8,671 nt of DNA from Candidatus Woesearchaeota archaeon CG11_big_fil_rev_8_21_14_0_20_43_8 (GTDB lineage: Archaea > Nanobdellota > Nanobdellia > Woesearchaeales > CG08-08-20-14). Positions 6,104-8,671 of this stretch are shown piece after piece (position 1 is the first letter of the stretch; each line of letters opens with the position of its first letter). Made by a program: the position numbers and the translations under genes. Below the pieces are notes generated by a model. The model worked only from the letters and a program-made list of their open reading frames with translations. It did not search any database and had not been told where the DNA came from. The stretch lies in assembly GCA_002762705.1 (NCBI GenBank), contig PCVE01000088.1, positions 1-8,671 on the forward strand. Reading direction: 5' to 3'.

Positions 6104-7315
6104 ATGAAAATCGCAGTCATAGGTCTTGGGAAAGCGGGCCTTCCGCTCGCAGCAGTCATCGCAGAAGCAGGTATCGAAGTCATCGGTGTCGACACTGATG
6201 ATAAAAAAGTGAAGCTGATAAATTCAGGCGGAAATCCAGTCCCTGAAGAGCCGGGGCTGTCTGAGATACTGAAGAAACAAGGTGGAAAAGGGATAGTTGC
6301 GACGTCGGATTATGGTTTTGCTTTGAAAAAGTGCACTATGTTCATCGTAATCGTCCCTCTTTTCATCGATGACAACAAGAAATGCGATTTCTCCATACTT
6401 GACAAGGCATTCTCTGCTTTAGCAAAGGGGCTTAAGAAAGGCGATCTTGTTGTTCTTGAGACCACTGTCCCACCAAAGACGACAGAGAAACATATCCGTA
6501 ATCTGCTTGAGAAGAACGGCATGAAAGCTGGAGAAGATTTCTATCTCGCATATTCGCCTGAGAGGATCATGACTGGATATTCCATATCACGCTACCGCGA
6601 ATTCCCAAAAGTCGTCGGTGGTATCGACCCTGAGTCTGGCAAAAGAGCGGCAGAAGCATATGGACAGTTCTGCTCAGATGTGAAAGTCGTGTCTGACTGC
6701 AGGACCGCTGAGCTTGTCAAGGTGGCTGAAGGCGTCTATCGCGATGTCAATATCGCTCTTGCGAATGAGCTATCAAAAGTCTGTGAAGAATATGGCGTTG
6801 ATTTTTGGGAGATGCGAAAGCATGCGAACCATCAGTTCTGTCACATACATGAACCAGGTTCTGTCGGCGGGCATTGCATCCCTGTGTATCCTTGGTTCCT
6901 GATAAACAACACAGATGTCCCTTTGATCAAATTTGCGAGAGATCTAAATGATGATATGATCGAGCATTACATCAGCAAATTGCCTGCCGGCATCAAGAAG
7001 GTGGGTGTAGTCGGATTCTCATATCGGGCCGGCGTGAAAGAGACAGCATACACACGGTCGATACCATTGCTCAGAAGCCTTGAAAAAAAGGGTTTCGATG
7101 CATATGTGTATGACCCGATGTATTCGACTGAAGAGATATCAGGGCTTGGTTTCAAGAAACTTGAAGATTTCTCTGATGTTGACGCAGTCATCGTCATGAA
7201 CAAAGAAGAGAAAGCGCGAGATGACCTGCTTGAGTTCGATGGCCTTGTCATCGATGTAAAAGGCCTGATCAGGGATGCAGAGAAGAAAGGGTATTCTGAA
7301 CGGAAGAAGAGGTGA
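6104..7315 (+). CDS. UDP-sugar (UDP-glucose / UDP-N-acetylhexosamine) 6-dehydrogenase family
   Basis: Oxidises the C6 hydroxyl of a UDP-sugar to a carboxylate in two NAD+-dependent steps, supplying uronic-acid precursors for surface glycans or protein glycosylation. The 403 residues hold the three family domains. The N-terminal NAD-binding site is GLGKAGLP (7-14). The catalytic core shows YSPER (150-154), AELVKVAEGVYRDVNIALANEL (202-223) with Lys206 and Asn216 or Asn221, and the active-site Cys258 in GSVGGHCIPVYPWFL (252-266). A C-terminal UDP-binding domain begins near VGVVGFSYRAGVKE (300-313). The TAYTRS stretch replaces the more usual R-x-S-P. I cannot tell UDP-glucose from UDP-ManNAc/GlcNAc specificity, although the GGHCIPV form leans toward the WecC/WbpA (COG0677) branch. 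No glycosyltransferases are nearby, so it is a single-gene unit divergent from metK. Confidence 0.92.
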   Translation: MKIAVIGLGKAGLPLAAVIAEAGIEVIGVDTDDKKVKLINSGGNPVPEEPGLSEILKKQGGKGIVATSDYGFALKKCTMFIVIVPLFIDDNKKCDFSILDKAFSALAKGLKKGDLVVLETTVPPKTTEKHIRNLLEKNGMKAGEDFYLAYSPERIMTGYSISRYREFPKVVGGIDPESGKRAAEAYGQFCSDVKVVSDCRTAELVKVAEGVYRDVNIALANELSKVCEEYGVDFWEMRKHANHQFCHIHEPGSVGGHCIPVYPWFLINNTDVPLIKFARDLNDDMIEHYISKLPAGIKKVGVVGFSYRAGVKETAYTRSIPLLRSLEKKGFDAYVYDPMYSTEEISGLGFKKLEDFSDVDAVIVMNKEEKARDDLLEFDGLVIDVKGLIRDAEKKGYSERKKR

Positions 7316-7324
7316 ATACTTAGC

Positions 7325-7363
7325 AGTGCGCTTCTTGTTTAATCGTCTCAGAAGAAGCGCGCT
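7325..7363 (+). terminator. 12-bp hairpin between the convergent UDP-sugar dehydrogenase and MNT genes
   Basis: AGTGCGCTTCTT (7325-7336) pairs with AAGAAGCGCGCT (7352-7363) over all 12 positions when one G-U wobble is allowed, with a 15-base loop. The wobble exists only in the plus-strand RNA; the minus-strand RNA would have an A-C mismatch there. It begins 10 bases after the dehydrogenase stop and touches the MNT stop codon. No long T-run follows, so it may block or stabilise 3' ends rather than act as a classic terminator. Confidence 0.5.
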
Positions 7364-7970
7364 ATCTCCTCAATTTCTCTATCAATCGATGATATTGCTC
7401 AAAGCCATATAGTATGACGTGATTTTTTCTTGCTTCATTGCCGACATTGAATCTATCAGAATTCGCGGTCATCTCAAGGAAGTCATCCTCTGTGACAACG
7501 ATTATATCTTTTTTCATCTTCGTATAGCTGTCTTTTATGGCTTCTTCCATCTGCGAGACGTGCTTTCTTTCAGGGACGATCGCAAGCAGATCAAGGTCTG
7601 ATCTATCATCATTTGTGCCTTTGCTGTAGCTTCCGAAGATCAATAATGCAAAGAAAAGGCTTCCTGCACTTCGTATGACATCCTGCATGAATACCTTGAT
7701 AAAACCGTTCTTTTCGAGAAATATCTCTGTCCGATACATCTCTGCTTTTAGAAGATATTCAACTGGCGCATATGGAAAAAGGGATATCAATTGTCCAGGA
7801 GGGACATTTTCTTTTTCAATGATCTCCAGTTTTTCTAATTTGGGAAGACTGTTATAGATCAACGGATACGATTTGCCTAATTCTCTTGCCAGTCCCCGGA
7901 TATTTCTGGATTTGGGGCTTGAGATCAGATGCGCGATTATTTCTATCTGTGTTTTTGTTATACTAACCAT
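7362..7970 (-). CDS. Winged-helix/MNT-type nucleotidyltransferase (antitoxin-like partner of HEPN)
   Basis: A 202-residue fusion of two domains. Residues 1-75 form a winged helix-turn-helix: a helix-rich start (ITKTQIEIIAHLISS), the LARELGKSYPLIYNSLPKLEKLEII recognition region, and a wing ending LISLFPYAP. Residues 100-170 form a minimal nucleotidyltransferase with an exact GSX10DXD motif (Gly113-Ser114, Asp125, Asp127) and a third acidic residue, Asp155, in KKDIIVV. In characterised HEPN/MNT pairs the MNT protein neutralises the HEPN toxin by adding AMP to a Tyr near the HEPN active site. The HEPN-like gene lies immediately upstream, its stop 4 bases from this ATG. ATG 7970 is preferred to the in-frame TTG at 7982 because a TATA box lies 28 bases upstream and no ribosome-binding site is visible. 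The winged helix probably binds its own promoter, where paired palindromes occur. Confidence 0.85.
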   Translation of the reverse strand: MVSITKTQIEIIAHLISSPKSRNIRGLARELGKSYPLIYNSLPKLEKLEIIEKENVPPGQLISLFPYAPVEYLLKAEMYRTEIFLEKNGFIKVFMQDVIRSAGSLFFALLIFGSYSKGTNDDRSDLDLLAIVPERKHVSQMEEAIKDSYTKMKKDIIVVTEDDFLEMTANSDRFNVGNEARKNHVILYGFEQYHRLIEKLRR

Positions 7971-7975
7971 AGTAT
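7960..7975. promoter_or_regulatory. Putative operator copy 1 over the MNT start codon
   Basis: ATACTAACCATAGTAT is a quasi-palindrome with 6-bp arms (ATACTA/TAGTAT) around 4 bases. It covers the MNT start codon, which is also the expected transcription start. It matches copy 2 at 11 of 16 positions. I infer it to be a binding site for the winged helix of the MNT protein. Confidence 0.45.
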
Positions 7976-8391
7976 CAATCAATACTTTTATTAGTATAAA
8001 TAGTTTTCTTTCCAGAGACCATCATCCCACGGATCGCATCGATAAAATTTTTTGCAGTCCCAAGAGATTCTTTTGCATTTGTCTTTTCGGCGTTCTTTGT
8101 TGCGCTATATGTGAATCTCTCACGTTTTGTTCTTTCAACATCATATTTTTTAGCGATATCATAAGATTCTTTGAGAAAATCGATTTCATTGATTCTGTCG
8201 ATCAGAATTGTGCTCTCTAGGGCTTTTGCATATTCTGAATAGAGATGTTTAGCTAGTTTCTTTGTCTTGACAAGGTAATATAGCACAATATGGTTTGTTA
8301 TCGCATGTACTCCACGAATCCCATTTCGCACCTTTTTTAAGTACATATGTGCCATGAATGAATGCACATATAATACATCGCATAGTAGCAC
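7975..8391 (-). CDS. HEPN-domain protein, main (C-terminal) segment
   Basis: An all-helical protein; the open frame gives 138 residues from GTG 8391 or 126 from ATG 8355. It carries the middle and C-terminal helices of a HEPN domain: RGVHAITNHIVLYYLVKTKKL, then a helix pair around YSEYAKALE, and a last helix around AKNFIDAIRGMM. The usual Rx4-6H ribonuclease motif is not found; the matching place reads KRERFTYS, keeping Arg and Tyr but no His, as in the UPF0332/COG1895-like branch from memory. The first HEPN helices, including the typical YYAMY stretch, lie just upstream in another frame. The GTG 8391 start is therefore doubtful; ATG 8355 lies at the frame break. The stop is 4 bases before the MNT start. 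In a working pair this would be the toxin. Confidence 0.65.
   Translation of the reverse strand: MLLCDVLYVHSFMAHMYLKKVRNGIRGVHAITNHIVLYYLVKTKKLAKHLYSEYAKALESTILIDRINEIDFLKESYDIAKKYDVERTKRERFTYSATKNAEKTNAKESLGTAKNFIDAIRGMMVSGKKTIYTNKSID
7982..7997. promoter_or_regulatory. Putative operator copy 2 next to the MNT TATA box
   Basis: ATACTTTTATTAGTAT has the same arm design (ATACT/AGTAT) as copy 1 and starts 22 bp from it, about two helical turns, so two dimers could bind on the same DNA face. It overlaps the TATA box at 7995-8002, so binding would block TBP. Confidence 0.45.
7995..8002 (-). promoter_or_regulatory. TATA box of the MNT gene, inside the HEPN coding region
   Basis: The minus strand reads TATTTATA, centred 28 bases before ATG 7970. 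This is the leaderless spacing seen at other genes in the window. It lies in the last codons of the HEPN gene, so the MNT protein can be made without transcribing HEPN. Confidence 0.55.
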
Positions 8392-8477
8392 GCACTGACA
8401 ACTTCACCATAATCAGAATATGTGCTTGAATTACTTGAATGTTCATATATTATCCCAGCAGTTTTCAGACGATTCAT
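8337..8477 (-). pseudogene. HEPN-domain segment 2, out of frame (helices 1-2)
   Basis: This 46-codon frame reads MNRLKTAGIIYEHSSNSS... and then GEVVSACYYAMYYM, which strongly resembles the A-x-x-x-YYAM(F/Y) helix of HEPN proteins. It ends at TAA 8337-8339, beyond the point where the main segment's frame takes over (ATG 8355). Passing from one frame to the other needs a -1 shift. A 2-bp AT duplication in the TATTATATG stretch, loss of one ATTC unit in ATTCATTC, or a similar indel would explain it. An 8-bp inverted repeat (ATATGTGC/GCACATAT, 8345-8371) surrounds the break. Confidence 0.6.
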
Positions 8478-8608
8478 TGATTTTTCATGATAAATTCTGA
8501 TAGTTGCGCTGCATGGATATTGCGTATTTTCACCAAGTCATTACGATCCAGAAGCCCTTTGATTATTCTCTCTGAATATTTTATCTTTTCATGCATGTTT
8601 TCTTCCAT
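8474..8608 (-). pseudogene. HEPN segment 1, N-terminal part or small coupled ORF (44 codons)
   Basis: The frame from ATG 8608 encodes MEENMHEKIKYSERIIKGLL and continues to HAAQLSEFIMKNQ before its TGA. Read on into segment 2 (MNRLKTAGIIYE) it makes one continuous amphipathic helix, as expected before a HEPN core. The stop and the next ATG overlap as ATGA (8474-8477), which is either a single-base loss in one gene or true stop/start coupling of two ORFs. A weak TATA-like stretch lies 28 bases before ATG 8608, so this looks like the original gene start. The whole HEPN gene would then run 8608-7975, about 210 codons. Confidence 0.5.
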
Positions 8609-8631
8609 GTTGATTTTAACTTCTGTGTCTG

Positions 8632-8640
8632 TTTATTATT
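8632..8640 (-). promoter_or_regulatory. Weak TATA-like box of the HEPN locus
   Basis: AATAATAAA on the minus strand is centred 28 bases before ATG 8608, the same spacing as other leaderless genes here. It overlaps the stop of the upstream partial frame. It is weaker than the other boxes. Confidence 0.35.
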
Positions 8641-8671
8641 TTTCACCAAGAATGTCCAGTGAATCCTCTAG
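8636..8671 (-). CDS. Possible C-terminal end of an upstream gene (partial)
   Basis: One minus-strand frame is open from the window edge and ends LEDSLDILGEK before TAA (8636-8638). The acidic, amphipathic tail looks protein-like and the stop lies 27 bases before the HEPN start, so this may be the preceding gene. Too short to identify. Confidence 0.35.
   Translation of the reverse strand, partial: LEDSLDILGEK

Noticed and set aside
8331..8340. TTAAAAAAGG, resembling the A-AAA-AAG slippery heptamer, near the HEPN frame break
   Set aside because: A -1 slip from the main HEPN frame leads into a different frame that does not look like HEPN, and the site lies downstream of the point where the frames must join. 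Programmed frameshifting here would not repair the gene.
8249..8446. Minus-strand 65-codon frame overlapping the HEPN segments
   Set aside because: It is the third frame across the same DNA. Its translation lacks HEPN features and it ends inside the main segment.

Overview
The window looks archaeal. Several genes have an A/T-rich TATA box 26-28 bases upstream of the start codon, which implies leaderless mRNA. Others use pieces of the archaeal ribosome-binding consensus GGAGGTGAT, and T-runs sit at gene ends. The gene content fits: a predicted-GTPase/cyclic 2,3-diphosphoglycerate synthetase-like protein, an archaeal-style biotin-synthase-like radical SAM protein, a free-standing RCK protein and a HEPN/MNT pair. 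The S-adenosylmethionine synthetase, however, is the bacterial/eukaryotic type. I infer an archaeon, possibly of a DPANN-like lineage, but nothing here fixes the taxon. There are no rRNA or tRNA genes, insertion sequences or CRISPR arrays.

Layout. (1) 1-1217: a small two-helix membrane protein of unknown function (+) runs tail-to-tail into a radical SAM protein (-), with the two stop codons overlapping. (2) 1218-1589: a 372-base gap holding two divergent promoters, short repeats and hairpins. (3) 1590-2860: a two-gene operon, a membrane-anchored DsbA-like thioredoxin-fold protein followed 2 bases later by a TrkA/RCK protein. (4) 2976-4724: a second two-gene operon, a cDPG-synthetase-like P-loop protein and a half-size EamA transporter. 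(5) 4752-5966: metK (-). (6) 6104-7315: a UDP-sugar dehydrogenase (+), divergent from metK. (7) 7325-8671: a HEPN/MNT-type locus on the minus strand.

Region 7 is the most interesting part. An MNT nucleotidyltransferase with an exact GSX10DXD motif carries an N-terminal winged helix. It has its own leaderless promoter, overlapped by two 16-bp quasi-palindromes 22 bp apart, which look like an autoregulatory operator. The HEPN partner upstream is spread over three reading frames, with an ATG at each break, and its catalytic His appears to be missing. The module therefore looks like an antitoxin/regulator kept next to a broken, degenerate or unusually split HEPN protein.

The housekeeping genes are mostly independent units. 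metK makes the SAM that the radical SAM protein would use, but the two are not linked transcriptionally.
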